64,000 bases of DNA from an uncultured Lachnospiraceae bacterium (GTDB lineage Bacteria; Bacillota; Clostridia; Lachnospirales; Lachnospiraceae): NCBI GenBank assembly GCA_910579225.1, contig CAJTTI010000004.1:1-64000 (forward strand), written 5' to 3'. Below, one piece after another: positions 52,391 to 61,512 of the stretch. Positions within the stretch are counted from its first letter, which is position 1. The number at the start of each line of letters is the position of its first letter. The translations under genes and the position numbers were made by a program. A model generated the notes under the pieces. That model had not been told where the DNA came from. It searched no databases and saw nothing but the letters and a program-made list of their open reading frames with translations.

Positions 52391-52702
52391 CTAAACAAGC
52401 GCTGAAATAATAGCTTCCACCGCTTCCTGCTTCTTTGGAATGATCAGTTCCTTCAAAGCTTCAATCTCTTTCCCTGCTTCTTTTGCCGCCGCGTCAAGCT
52501 GGACATTTCCCTCTTTCTGCACTGCTTGCGCCGTCTCCTGGCTTAAGGATCTTACTTTCTGACTCATATCCTCTTTCATCGCCTGGGCCTTGACCTTTGC
52601 TTCTTCAAGAACTGAGGCTGCTTTGGCATCTGCTTCTCTAATCAGCTCTTCCGCTTTTGCTTCTGCTGCCTTTACTGACTTTAAAGTCTCTTCTAACACC
52701 AC
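52391..52702 (-). CDS. V-type ATPase subunit G/H (peripheral stalk)
   Basis: A 103-residue, almost entirely coiled-coil protein (KAAEAKAEELIREADAKAA in part; many Ala, Glu, Lys). It begins with GTG behind AAGGTGG. By position, first in the operon before ntpI, and composition it is the G/H-type stalk partner of subunit E. The 262 bases upstream (52703-52964) probably contain the operon promoter; I see AT-rich stretches but no clean box pair and no gene. Confidence 0.85.
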   Translation of the reverse strand: MVLEETLKSVKAAEAKAEELIREADAKAASVLEEAKVKAQAMKEDMSQKVRSLSQETAQAVQKEGNVQLDAAAKEAGKEIEALKELIIPKKQEAVEAIISALV

Positions 52703-52964
52703 TTCACCACCTTGCTCTTATAAATTGAATTGTAGGGCCATATTTCTGATATGAGTTCCGATTACTTTTTATTCCAGCATTCCCTCTTATTCCATGGCTT
52801 TACATTTTCCAGCATATTATATCACCTTTCTTTTGCAACTTCAACAGAAAAGCGGCAGCTGAAAGGATTGTTAATCAAAAATTACTTATATTTATGCACA
52901 AATACTGCTTTGTACCCGGCAGTTCATTTTGCTTTTCCTTTGTTCTTTGCTGTTTAAATCTTTC

Positions 52965-53450
52965 TCATACGTTCAATGTGATTTCCCTTCCGTTCTTTTT
53001 ATACGGCGTAATCTTTACGCCTGCCGCTTTCAGCATCCGTTTGGATGCAGTATTGGCAGGCGTTTTGTCATATTTGTCGTCTGCATAGACCAGTTCCCGG
53101 ATACCGGACTGGATAATCGCCTTGGCACACTCATTGCAGGGAAACAGGGTCACATAAATCTTGGTCCCTTCCAGGCTTCCGCCCCTGTAGTTGAGAATTG
53201 CATTCAGCTCACTGTGTGTAACATATGCATATTTACTCTCACACAATCCTCCTTCTCTGTTCCAGGGAAAGTCGTCGTCATCGCAGCCTGTTGGAAACCC
53301 GTTGTATCCCATGGATAATATTTTATTCTCCTGACTGACGATACATGCCCCCACTTGTGTTCCCGGATCCTTGGAGCGCATGGCCGACAGATACGCAATC
53401 CCCATGAAATACTCGTCCCATGATATGTAGTCTGTTCTTTTTCCAGTCAT
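52965..53450 (-). CDS. dCMP deaminase (ComEB-like)
   Basis: A 161-residue zinc deaminase. The catalytic zinc ligands and base are in VTHSELNAIL (His and Glu) and LFPCNECAKAI (two Cys). A second, structural zinc cluster near CDDDDFPWNREGGLCESK fits the dCMP deaminase group. It converts dCMP to dUMP for thymidylate synthesis. It is 21 bases after upp on the minus strand, so this is probably a pyrimidine operon. Confidence 0.92.
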   Translation of the reverse strand: MTGKRTDYISWDEYFMGIAYLSAMRSKDPGTQVGACIVSQENKILSMGYNGFPTGCDDDDFPWNREGGLCESKYAYVTHSELNAILNYRGGSLEGTKIYVTLFPCNECAKAIIQSGIRELVYADDKYDKTPANTASKRMLKAAGVKITPYKKNGREITLNV

Positions 53451-53471
53451 ATTATCCTACCTCTTTATAAG

Positions 53472-54101
53472 TTATTTTGTCCCAAAGATCCGGTCTCCCG
53501 CATCCCCAAGCCCCGGTACAATATAACCATTTTCATTCAATCGCTCATCCATGGCGCCAATATAGAGATCCACATCCGGATGATCTGCCTTCATCCGCTC
53601 CACTCCCTCCGGTGCTGCAATAATGCACATAAACCGGAGCTTTCTCACCCCTTTTTCTTTCAGCATCGTGATTGCTGCCGATGCAGAACCTCCGGTTGCC
53701 AGCATGGGATCCACTACGAACACTTCCCGCTCTGCGCAGTCCTTGGGCAACTTACAATAGTATTCCACCGGTTCCAATGTATCCTCATTCCGGTACAATC
53801 CAATATGTCCCACCTTTGCCGCCGGTATCATGGTAAGCATCCCGTCCACCATCCCCAGCCCGGCACGCAGAATCGGCACGACTGCCAGCTTCTTGCCCTC
53901 CAGTTCCTTTGCTGTCATCTGGCATATGGGCGTCTCAATACTCACATCCACTACTTTCAGATTCCTGGTCGCCTCATAGCACATCAACATGGCAACCTCA
54001 CTGATCATCTGCCGAAAATCCCTTGAACCAGTTTCTTTCCGTCTGATAATACCAATCTTGTGCCGAATCAACGGATGATTCATAATCACTATCTTTGCCA
54101 T
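53472..54101 (-). CDS. upp: Uracil phosphoribosyltransferase
   Basis: A 209-residue salvage enzyme making UMP from uracil and PRPP. The PRPP-binding loop is VVDPMLATGGSASAAI near residues 128-143, the uracil pocket is GYIVPGLGDAGDR at the C terminus, and the N terminus has the usual MNHPLIRHKIGIIRRKET. The ATG at 54101 follows AGGAG; a longer frame lacks it. Confidence 0.96.
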   Translation of the reverse strand: MAKIVIMNHPLIRHKIGIIRRKETGSRDFRQMISEVAMLMCYEATRNLKVVDVSIETPICQMTAKELEGKKLAVVPILRAGLGMVDGMLTMIPAAKVGHIGLYRNEDTLEPVEYYCKLPKDCAEREVFVVDPMLATGGSASAAITMLKEKGVRKLRFMCIIAAPEGVERMKADHPDVDLYIGAMDERLNENGYIVPGLGDAGDRIFGTK

Positions 54102-54149
54102 CTTTATTCTCCTGCTTATCAAAAGTTCCTCTGTTAAAAGTTCCGTCAT

Positions 54150-55202
54150 TTATTGAGTCACATCAATTTTCCGATGTCCGGCTGCTTTCAACAACCGGTT
54201 CATAATCGCCTGGCCAAGTCCTGGAGTCTCGAAAGATTCGGAATAGATTCGCTCCACTCCGTCTTCATCAAACTCTCGCAGAATCGCGAACAGATGACTG
54301 GCAATGGACGCTTCATCTTTCCTGGAACCAATACATTTCACATCCCCATGGGAGTAACATGTCTTTGTTTCTTCTGTACAGATAATCCCCGTCTTCCCGG
54401 CGCCGGAACACTGCTTATTTATATAAGAAACTACCCGTTCCACGGGGCCTTCCACAATCTGAAGTTCTGCTTTCGGCGCATAATGCCGGTATTTCATCCC
54501 GGGAGCTTTCGGACGTATGACAGAGTCTTCTGCGCTCAGTCCCCGGTCCACCTCCACTCTGTCCACCACTGTCTGAATCATGGACAAAGTGATATATCCC
54601 GGACGCAAAATCACTGGATGATCTTCCGTCAAATCTACAATTGTAGACTCAATGCCAATCGGCACCGGGCCTCCGTCCAGAATCATGGGAATCCGTCCGT
54701 TCATATCTTCATACACGTGCTGCGCCGTCGTAGGGCTTGGTCTGCCGGAGACGTTGGCGCTGGGAGCCGCAATATATCCGCCGCTCTGACGAATCAACTC
54801 CCTGGCAATCTCATCTGACGGCAGCCGGACTGCCACAGTCGAAAGGCCGCCGGTCGTCCCCATGGGAACACATTCTCTCTTATGGAAGATCATGGTCAGC
54901 GGACCAGGCCAGAAAGCTTCCGCAAGAGCCCGGGCCTCTTCCGGAACCATTTTCACAATCTGACCAACCGCCTCCATATCCGCAATATGAACGATCAACG
55001 GATTATCGGATGGCCGCCCTTTGGCCGCATAGATTTTCTGTGCTGCTTCTTCATTCAATGCGTCTGCTCCCAATCCATAGACAGTCTCGGTCGGAAATGC
55101 CACCAGCCCGCCGCTGCGCAAGATCATCCCGGCTCTCTCAATTAAATGAACCGGCATATTCCTTCTGTCTATCTCTATCAGTTCTGTCTGCAACTTCCCC
55201 AC
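54150..55202 (-). CDS. Threonylcarbamoyl-AMP synthase (Sua5/YwlC type)
   Basis: A 350-residue two-domain Sua5-type enzyme: YrdC domain (about 20-210; GGLVAFPTETVYGLGADA, KGRPSDNPLIVHI, PSANVSGRPSPT) and a C-terminal Sua5 domain (KAPGMKYRHYAPKAEL). It makes threonylcarbamoyl-AMP for the t6A37 modification of ANN-decoding tRNAs. The start is uncertain: GTG at 55202 crowds AAGGA, and TTG at 55193 or ATG at 55157 (after GAAGGAAT) are alternatives. Confidence 0.92.
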   Translation of the reverse strand: MGKLQTELIEIDRRNMPVHLIERAGMILRSGGLVAFPTETVYGLGADALNEEAAQKIYAAKGRPSDNPLIVHIADMEAVGQIVKMVPEEARALAEAFWPGPLTMIFHKRECVPMGTTGGLSTVAVRLPSDEIARELIRQSGGYIAAPSANVSGRPSPTTAQHVYEDMNGRIPMILDGGPVPIGIESTIVDLTEDHPVILRPGYITLSMIQTVVDRVEVDRGLSAEDSVIRPKAPGMKYRHYAPKAELQIVEGPVERVVSYINKQCSGAGKTGIICTEETKTCYSHGDVKCIGSRKDEASIASHLFAILREFDEDGVERIYSESFETPGLGQAIMNRLLKAAGHRKIDVTQ

Positions 55203-55236
55203 TTCCTTCTACCAAAAGCTTTCCGGTTTTCTCATA

Positions 55237-56157
55237 TCAACAGATCGTATTAATGTCATAGGGTGTACTCTGATAGACATAATAATTCAACCAGTTGGAA
55301 TAGAGAAGCTGACCGGTTGATCTCCAGCTCACCAGTGGTTCTTTGGAAGGATCATCATTCGGAAAATAGTTAATAGGAAGATCCACTGTCGTCAACCCTT
55401 TCTCCATATCCCGGAAATATTCCAGCGCCAGCGTATTATGGTCATACTCTGCATGACAGGTCACGAAAAACTGACGGCTGTCCTTTGTCTTAGCTATCGT
55501 CAGACTGCCGCCTTCCGTCACTGCCAGGACCTCCAGTTCAGGTACTGCCTCCACATCGGAAAGATGCACATCCGTCGCCCGGGAATGAGGCGCCATAAAG
55601 ACGTCGTTAAAACCGCGGAACAAAGGTGAAGTACTTTTCAGCATCCTATGCGGAAAAACTCCGAACAGCTTTCTTTCCAAGTCTCTCTTCTCCACTCCAT
55701 GATGGTAATAAAGGCCGGCATAAGCCCCCCAGCACAGATGAAACGTACAGTGAACATGGGTCTTTGTCCATTCCATGATCTCGCATACTTCCTTCCAGTA
55801 AGCAGTATCCTCACATTTTACATAGTCCAGCGGCGCTCCCGTGATGATCATCCCGTCAAAATGTCGCTCCTTGATCTGATTAAAGACACAGTAAAATTGT
55901 TTCAGGTGCCCCGGATCTGTATGTGTGGACGTATAACTGGCCGTCTGCAGGAATTCCACATCGATCTGCAACGGAGTATTGGAAAGCTTTCGAAGAAGCT
56001 GCGTCTCCGTCACAATCTTGGTAGGCATCAGATTCAGAATCAGAACCTTCAGTGGGCGGATATCCTGGGACATGGCCCTGCGCTCTGTCATTACAAAAAT
56101 ATTTTCAGACTCCAGTATATCATGGGCCGGCATGGACTCTGCAATACGTATTGGCAT
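55237..56157 (-). CDS. metA: Homoserine O-acyltransferase MetA
   Basis: A 306-residue enzyme of the MetA family, which acylates homoserine in methionine synthesis. The nucleophile Cys142 is in HLCWGAYAG, and the His/Glu partners are in VTCHAEYDHNTL. Position 111, which in the family selects acyl donor (Gly for succinyl-CoA, Glu for acetyl-CoA), is Asp here (TGAPLDYV). An acidic side chain suggests acetyl-CoA use, so the label succinyltransferase may be wrong. AAAGGAG precedes the ATG, and I see no SAM riboswitch in the short upstream region. Confidence 0.93.
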   Translation of the reverse strand: MPIRIAESMPAHDILESENIFVMTERRAMSQDIRPLKVLILNLMPTKIVTETQLLRKLSNTPLQIDVEFLQTASYTSTHTDPGHLKQFYCVFNQIKERHFDGMIITGAPLDYVKCEDTAYWKEVCEIMEWTKTHVHCTFHLCWGAYAGLYYHHGVEKRDLERKLFGVFPHRMLKSTSPLFRGFNDVFMAPHSRATDVHLSDVEAVPELEVLAVTEGGSLTIAKTKDSRQFFVTCHAEYDHNTLALEYFRDMEKGLTTVDLPINYFPNDDPSKEPLVSWRSTGQLLYSNWLNYYVYQSTPYDINTIC

Positions 56158-56272
56158 AATTTCAACTCTCCTTTTCCATGTTCAGTAATGATTACAGTAT
56201 AATGGACTCTATTTTAAATGGCAAGAGACTTTCTTTAAAACTTCACATTGCCAAATATATCCATAAAATCAA

Positions 56273-56320
56273 GATACAGGGCAGGCGGTCCGTAGGCCCG
56301 GTAACCATCTGCCCTGTATC
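56273..56320. terminator. Bidirectional terminator-like hairpin
   Basis: GATACAGGGCAG (56273-56284) and CTGCCCTGTATC (56309-56320) form a perfect 12-bp stem with a 24-base loop. It follows the VOC gene on the minus strand and marks the 3' end of the sugar operon. Confidence 0.75.
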
Positions 56321-56337
56321 ATCTGATATAAACTTTT

Positions 56338-56736
56338 CTATAAATATTGATTCAGCTCAATTTTCACTTTATCTGGTCCTTCGATGATAAAAAACCGCAC
56401 TCCGTTCTTCCAGAAGGGAAGTTCCTCGATTCCGTCACTGATAATGGGATATTTTTTCTCCAATGCATATGCATATGCTGTTTCCACATCCGCACAATCA
56501 ATGGCGATATGGTCAATAGCCCCTGCCTGCCCGATACAACTGCCCTCATAACATTCTAGGGTCAGACCGCGAAACTCCAGAAAAACAACCCTCTGACCTT
56601 CCCGAATTCTGGTCTCAAATACTTTCCTGAAACCCAAATCCGTATAAAAATCACATGTTTTATCCAGATTATCTGCAGGTATTCCTATATGCTGAAGCCC
56701 TTTGCAGTTATCCAAAAGTTGTCTGCCTTTCTGCAT
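56338..56736 (-). CDS. VOC-family (glyoxalase-like) protein
   Basis: A 132-residue protein with the paired beta-alpha-beta-beta-beta modules of the vicinal oxygen chelate fold. Likely metal ligands are His in LQHIGIPADN, Glu in TLECYEG, His in IDHIAIDC and Glu in KVKIELNQ. Members include glyoxalase I, epimerases and dioxygenases; the substrate here is unknown. The ATG immediately follows the permease stop, so it belongs to the transporter operon and may act on the imported sugar. Confidence 0.8.
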   Translation of the reverse strand: MQKGRQLLDNCKGLQHIGIPADNLDKTCDFYTDLGFRKVFETRIREGQRVVFLEFRGLTLECYEGSCIGQAGAIDHIAIDCADVETAYAYALEKKYPIISDGIEELPFWKNGVRFFIIEGPDKVKIELNQYL

Positions 56737-57702
56737 TTACCGTTTTCCTCTCTTCTTCAACTGGTCAAGCACAATAGCAATGACAATCACACACCCTGTA
56801 ATCACCTCCATGGCAAAAGCGCCAATGCCAAACTGGGTCCCCACATTATCTATTAGAATAATCAGGATCGTTCCCAGGACCGTACCAAAGACCGAACCGC
56901 AGCCTCCTGCCAGGGATGCACCGCCAAGAACACTGGCTGCAATGGCATTGGTCTCATAAGCCTCTCCTGCTGTCGGAATCGCCGAATTGATGCGGGCACA
57001 GAGCAAAATACCTGCAATTCCATAGAGAAGTCCTGCAAATGCATAGGTGGAATAGATGGTCTTCCGAATGGAAATACCATTCAGCTTCGCCACTTCCTCC
57101 CCGGAACCAAGTACGAACAAATTTCGTCCGAAAATCGCATATTTCAGTAAAAGGAAACAGATCACCGCAATTACAAACCATACAACTGCAAGATTTGGCA
57201 CAAACAGGAAGGAGCGAGAAGCGAAGCTTGAAAATCCTTTATCAATACCCGACACAGTTCCACCATTGGAAATTACCTTAATCAAACCTCTAAGTATCGT
57301 CTGCGAACCAAGTGTTGCCACAAATGCCGGCACTTTAAATTCATACACCAGCATAGCATTAAAGAGGCCGGAGATGACTGCCACTACAATACCAAGCACC
57401 ATAGAGACCGGCACTCCAAGTCCCCACTTGGCCTGAGCCATGGCAACCATCAGGGTACTCATACCTACTACTGCACCGCAACTGATATCAATACCGCCAG
57501 TAATGATAACATAGGTTTCTGCGATGGAAATAATACCGATAATTGCACACTGTTTTAAAATATTGGTCAAGTTATATGCGGTCAGGAAATTTTCTGTTCC
57601 CACCGACGTCAGGATAAAGATCAGGCCGATAATGGCAACCATAGATACTTCTGTCTTCATCAAAATTGCCTTCAGATTGGCTTGCTGCTGATTATTTTTC
57701 AT
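56737..57702 (-). CDS. Sugar ABC transporter permease (RbsC-like)
   Basis: A 321-residue polytopic protein of the RbsC family with eight to ten membrane helices. Landmarks are VIITGGIDISCGAVVGMSTL, KVPAFVATLGSQTILRG, FVLGSGEEVAKLNGI and AASVLGGASLAGGCGSV. It lies three bases after the ATPase gene and forms the channel of the intact transporter with 57706 and 59361. Confidence 0.92.
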   Translation of the reverse strand: MKNNQQQANLKAILMKTEVSMVAIIGLIFILTSVGTENFLTAYNLTNILKQCAIIGIISIAETYVIITGGIDISCGAVVGMSTLMVAMAQAKWGLGVPVSMVLGIVVAVISGLFNAMLVYEFKVPAFVATLGSQTILRGLIKVISNGGTVSGIDKGFSSFASRSFLFVPNLAVVWFVIAVICFLLLKYAIFGRNLFVLGSGEEVAKLNGISIRKTIYSTYAFAGLLYGIAGILLCARINSAIPTAGEAYETNAIAASVLGGASLAGGCGSVFGTVLGTILIILIDNVGTQFGIGAFAMEVITGCVIVIAIVLDQLKKRGKR

Positions 57703-57705
57703 TTC

Positions 57706-59235
57706 CTATACTACCTCCTGCTCATCCTCATAGTAGATGGTAGAAGCCAGTTTCAGCACATCTTCTTCTTCCATCTTTTTCAGTTCTTCATTCTCAAGGC
57801 TTCCGGACACGCGGCCCTCTGACATAATCACCATCCGGTCGGATAATCCCATAGCTTCTGGAAGGTATGAAGACACGATGATTACACCCTTGCCCTTCTT
57901 GACTAGACTTTCTATAATTTTGAAAATCTCATCTTTCGCTCCCACATCCACACCGACCGTCGGCTCGTCAAAGATCAGAATATCCGGATCACGGCACAGA
58001 AGTTTTGCAATAACCACCTTCTGCTGATTGCCGCCTGACAGGTTATTGACTGTCTGCTCCACAGTAGGTGTCTTGATCAGCACTTTCTCTTTGTATTCCT
58101 CTGCACGACTGGTTTCTTTTGTCAGATTAATGATTCCGTATCTGCTGATCATATCATAAGAATACATATTGGTATTCAGTTTCACGGACTGCTGAAGCGC
58201 TAGACCGTCTTTGCGCCGGTCTTCTGTCAGAAAGCCAATCCCCTTTAGCATAGCTTCTTTGGGACTCCTGATCTGCACTTCTTCCCCTTTCACATATACT
58301 TTACCGGATATAATCCGGTCCACACCAAAGACCGCCCGCATAACCTCGCTTCTTCCGGCACCCACGAGACCGAAAAAGCCAAGAATTTCCCCCTTATGAA
58401 GGGAAAAGCTGACATTCCGGAACTTTTCACCGGTCAGATGCTCCACCCGTAGAAGTTCTTCACCGGGCTTCTGGTGTTCAATATTATAAATATCCGCCAT
58501 GGAACGGCCAACCATTTTAGAGATCAAATAGTCTTTATCCACATCTTTCACATCTTTGGTCTCCACATAAGTACCGTCTTTCATGATCGTAACACTGTCA
58601 CAGATCTCCATGATCTCTTCCAAACGATGAGATACATAGATAATGCTGACACCGCTTTCTTTCAATTCCTTAATATATCGAAATAACGTCTCTACCTTTT
58701 CGTTTTCCAGAAGCGCAGTCGGCTCGTCAAAGATAACAAGACGAATATTGTCATTTACTGAAATCTTACTGATTGTGATCATTGCCTGCATGGCAACCGG
58801 AAGAGAGACAATTGTATCTCTCGGATTTACATTCAGCTGAAATTTATCAATAATCTTCTGACTCTCAGAATACATGGTATTCCAGTCCACAATTTTGCCC
58901 TTCATAGGAAGGCGTCCCAGAAAATAATTTTCCGCTATACTTAAATTTCCGGCAATGTTGACATTCTGATAATTCGCATGCATGCCCAGATTCTTTGCAT
59001 CAATAGCATTTTTAGGGCACTCCCACTTTCCGTCCACATTGATCTCCACTTTTCCCTCGGTAGGCGTTTCGACACCCATAATGCATTTGATCAGTGTGGA
59101 CTTACCTGCGCCGTTCTCTCCTACCAGCGCGCGTACTTCTCCTTTGCGTATGGTAGTGGATATTCCCTTCAGCGCCTGGACTCCAGGATAGGTCTTTACG
59201 ACATTTTCAATTTTAAGCAGAACCTCTTGTTCCAT
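57706..59235 (-). CDS. Sugar ABC transporter ATPase (RbsA-like), full length
   Basis: A 509-residue protein with two ATPase domains. Domain 1 has GENGAGKSTLIK and LVIFDEPTALL but only a degenerate signature (VSLPVAMQAMITI), as is common in this family. Domain 2 has the divergent P-loop FGLVGAGRSEV, LSGGNQQKVVIAK and ILIFDEPTVGVD. It energises sugar uptake. It serves as the intact reference against which the deletion in the 29403-30674 paralogue is visible. Confidence 0.94.
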   Translation of the reverse strand: MEQEVLLKIENVVKTYPGVQALKGISTTIRKGEVRALVGENGAGKSTLIKCIMGVETPTEGKVEINVDGKWECPKNAIDAKNLGMHANYQNVNIAGNLSIAENYFLGRLPMKGKIVDWNTMYSESQKIIDKFQLNVNPRDTIVSLPVAMQAMITISKISVNDNIRLVIFDEPTALLENEKVETLFRYIKELKESGVSIIYVSHRLEEIMEICDSVTIMKDGTYVETKDVKDVDKDYLISKMVGRSMADIYNIEHQKPGEELLRVEHLTGEKFRNVSFSLHKGEILGFFGLVGAGRSEVMRAVFGVDRIISGKVYVKGEEVQIRSPKEAMLKGIGFLTEDRRKDGLALQQSVKLNTNMYSYDMISRYGIINLTKETSRAEEYKEKVLIKTPTVEQTVNNLSGGNQQKVVIAKLLCRDPDILIFDEPTVGVDVGAKDEIFKIIESLVKKGKGVIIVSSYLPEAMGLSDRMVIMSEGRVSGSLENEELKKMEEEDVLKLASTIYYEDEQEVV

Positions 59236-59264
59236 ACCCTTTTCCTCCAGCTTTCTACAATATT

Positions 59265-59337
59265 GTGCCGCATCACGGATACGGCACCCGTTTCTCAGTG
59301 CCTGTATCAGGCACCGGCGGGCTCTTTCGCCCGCCGG
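59265..59337. promoter_or_regulatory. Three consecutive GC-rich hairpins in the transporter operon
   Basis: GTGCCG/CGGCAC (59265-59287), GTGCCTG-TAT-CAGGCAC (59298-59314) and CCGGCGGGC/GCCCGCCGG (59314-59337) follow one another between the binding-protein stop and the ATPase start, with no T-run. Such stems usually protect the binding-protein mRNA end and lower downstream expression. Confidence 0.7.
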
Positions 59338-59360
59338 CCCCTTGAATGTACATCACAAAT

Positions 59361-60485
59361 TTATTTTTTCAGCAAAGTCGGGTCAAGCATTGCCGCATAC
59401 TCATCTTCATGCATGTTCGTAGTAGTAACTGCGACCGGCGGCATGGCGATCTTCTGCTCGGTCTCCGGATTCTTACCCTGAATCAGAGTTTCCACTGCAT
59501 TCTTAAGAGCTGCATAACCCTGTCCATATGCATCCTGCACAATAATACAGTCGATAAATCCATCTTCAAGGGCCTGAATTTCTGTCGGGTCGGAATCCAC
59601 GCCGATGGTGATAACTTTATCCGCAATGTTTGCATTCTCGACTGCAAGTGCGATACCGTCTCCGGAGGTGTTGTTTGCACCATAGATACCGATCAGTTTC
59701 TCACCATATGTAGCAATCTGATTCTCAATATCCGCCTGTGCCTGTGCAAGGTCATTGTTGTTGTACAGCGTATCCAATACTTCAATGTCAGAATTTGCCT
59801 CTACATATGCTTTAAAATTATCCATTCTGGGCTGCAGAGAAGGATTGACATTGGAGAATTCCATAGCAATCACGCCTTCTTTTGCAATTCCTGCCTCATC
59901 CAGCATATTAAGCATCACTTCGCCTGCCATATCGCCGATGTCTGCGCTGACCGTCGTGTAATATTGGTTGTAGCAATCCGAATACTCTGTGGAATCCAGT
60001 GTCTCAAGACCACAGTTGGTGAAGTTTACAATGATCCCCTGATCCATAGCGTCCTTAGACACGCTTCTGGTGGAATCCGGTACCTGTGTAGCGGAGATGA
60101 TTGCGTCTGGTTTGGATGCGATGGCATTCTCAAATGCACGGATATATGCTTCTGTCTCTGCCTCAGTAGCGGGTCCTACAGTTGTGAAATTAATGTCAAT
60201 CCCATGTTCTGCTTCCATATCAGCTACCGCATTCTCCATACCAATCTGCTGATACTGCCAGAACTCAGACTCCGTTGAACAGGTTACCCAGATAATATCA
60301 TACCCCCCCCCGGATGCATCTGCAGTCGGCGCTTCTGTCTCTGTTCCCGTTTCTGTCTCTGCTTCTGCCGCAGGAGTTTCTTCCGGAGCTGCTGCAGGCT
60401 CGGAAGTTTTACCGCCGCATGCAGTCAATGACATTGCCATCATACCAACCAGTCCCAGTGCCAAATACTTTTCCATTCTTTTCAT
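59361..60485 (-). CDS. Sugar-binding lipoprotein (RbsB-like)
   Basis: A 374-residue lipoprotein. The signal peptide ends in the lipobox LTAC, followed by a Glu/Ala/Thr-rich linker (about 24-58) and a two-lobed type I binding fold (DIIWVTCSTESEFW, FENAIASKPDAIISATQ, IIVNFTNCGLETLD, GIYGANNTSGDGIAL, VITIGVDSDPTEI). It captures the sugar outside the membrane for the 56737/57706 transporter. The linker contains Gly-Gly-Gly encoded by nine G in a row (60303-60311 on the plus strand as C9), which is prone to slippage. Confidence 0.92.
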   Translation of the reverse strand: MKRMEKYLALGLVGMMAMSLTACGGKTSEPAAAPEETPAAEAETETGTETEAPTADASGGGYDIIWVTCSTESEFWQYQQIGMENAVADMEAEHGIDINFTTVGPATEAETEAYIRAFENAIASKPDAIISATQVPDSTRSVSKDAMDQGIIVNFTNCGLETLDSTEYSDCYNQYYTTVSADIGDMAGEVMLNMLDEAGIAKEGVIAMEFSNVNPSLQPRMDNFKAYVEANSDIEVLDTLYNNNDLAQAQADIENQIATYGEKLIGIYGANNTSGDGIALAVENANIADKVITIGVDSDPTEIQALEDGFIDCIIVQDAYGQGYAALKNAVETLIQGKNPETEQKIAMPPVAVTTTNMHEDEYAAMLDPTLLKK

Positions 60486-60516
60486 TTTGTTTCTCCTTTT
60501 CCTTTCTTTTTATTTC

Positions 60517-60534
60517 AAATACACGACTGTATTT
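60517..60534. promoter_or_regulatory. AAATACA-N4-TGTATTT palindrome upstream of the binding protein
   Basis: A perfect 7-4-7 inverted repeat 32 bases before the binding-protein ATG, between it and the epimerase gene. It could be an operator; no T-run fits a terminator. The regulator is not in the window. Confidence 0.4.
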
Positions 60535-60548
60535 AAAATCTTCCAATT

Positions 60549-61421
60549 TCAACCTTCAAACGCATTTCTGAGAAATGCCACCGACTCTGCTGCTTCCCTG
60601 TCCAGCGTCTCTTCGGAACAGTCTTCCTTCAAATCTCTCCAGATACGGATGTCCTGCCCTACTTCTCCTCCATGGATTACAAAAGGTTCCATTACAATAT
60701 TGGCCTGATAGCCCACTTCTCTGAGCGCTTTTCCAATAACTTCCCAGGGAACCATATGTCCCTGCCCCGGAAGCTTCCGGTTATTTTCACCCACATGAAC
60801 ATGTCCCAGCCTGCTTCCTGCTGTCCGGATGGCCTCCGCAAAGTCATCTTCTTCCATCCCCATATGATAGGTATCCAGCATAACTTTGACATTGCCCGCC
60901 CCTACTGCATCCACATATGCCACACATTCTCTTGCAGTGTTAATGAGGTATCCTTCATGACGGTTCAGAACCTCCATATCCAGTTCCATGTCATATTCTT
61001 CTGCGATCTTTGCCAGTTCCTTCATATTCCGAATGCTTCTCTCCAGATCGCCCGCTTTATCCGGAACTCTGGAATAATCTGCCGGCCAGCAGGCATACAG
61101 CCCTCCCCCTACCTGACGGATCCCAAGCCTTTGAAGCACCGGGAATGTCTCTTTCCAGAACCGGAACGCATTCTCCACCACTGTCGGATCTGCAGAAGCA
61201 AGATTCTCATCCGCCCTGGGACCATATCCTCCGGTAAGCAAGATCCCCTCTTCTTCCGCACATACCCTTAGCTGATCTGCCTCCCTTTCCGTCAGGTCCC
61301 TGAGTCCTGCGCAGGAAATCTCCAGTATATCAAATCCCAGCCTTTTAACCTTTTGAATATACTTCAGATAATCTGCACCCCATTGCCGCTCCCAGTAGGC
61401 ATAATAAATTCCATACTTCAA
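60549..61421 (-). CDS. Ketose 3-epimerase (allulose/tagatose 3-epimerase family)
   Basis: A 290-residue TIM-barrel sugar isomerase. Pattern and numbering match the D-psicose (allulose) 3-epimerases of Clostridia: start KYGIYYAYWE, metal ligands Glu150 (LDMEVLNRHE), Asp183 (KVMLDTYHM), His209 (LGHVHVGENNR) and Glu245 (IVMEPFV), and YLINTARE. These enzymes interconvert ketoses at C3, for example fructose with allulose or tagatose with sorbose, using Mn2+ or Co2+. It lies between the transporter genes and a sugar kinase. The exact ketose is not determined. Confidence 0.85.
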   Translation of the reverse strand: MKYGIYYAYWERQWGADYLKYIQKVKRLGFDILEISCAGLRDLTEREADQLRVCAEEEGILLTGGYGPRADENLASADPTVVENAFRFWKETFPVLQRLGIRQVGGGLYACWPADYSRVPDKAGDLERSIRNMKELAKIAEEYDMELDMEVLNRHEGYLINTARECVAYVDAVGAGNVKVMLDTYHMGMEEDDFAEAIRTAGSRLGHVHVGENNRKLPGQGHMVPWEVIGKALREVGYQANIVMEPFVIHGGEVGQDIRIWRDLKEDCSEETLDREAAESVAFLRNAFEG

Positions 61422-61512
61422 CCTTTTCTACCTCCTGTTCATGTATTGCCTCAACTCTTTCGTCCAAGATTTCAAACATTTGTTCGTTGTGTTTAAACAA
61501 GCATTCACTGTT

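Noticed and set aside
56158..56200. SAM riboswitch before metA
   Set aside because: The upstream region is too short and lacks the conserved stems; only an ordinary -10-like TATAAT on either strand is seen.
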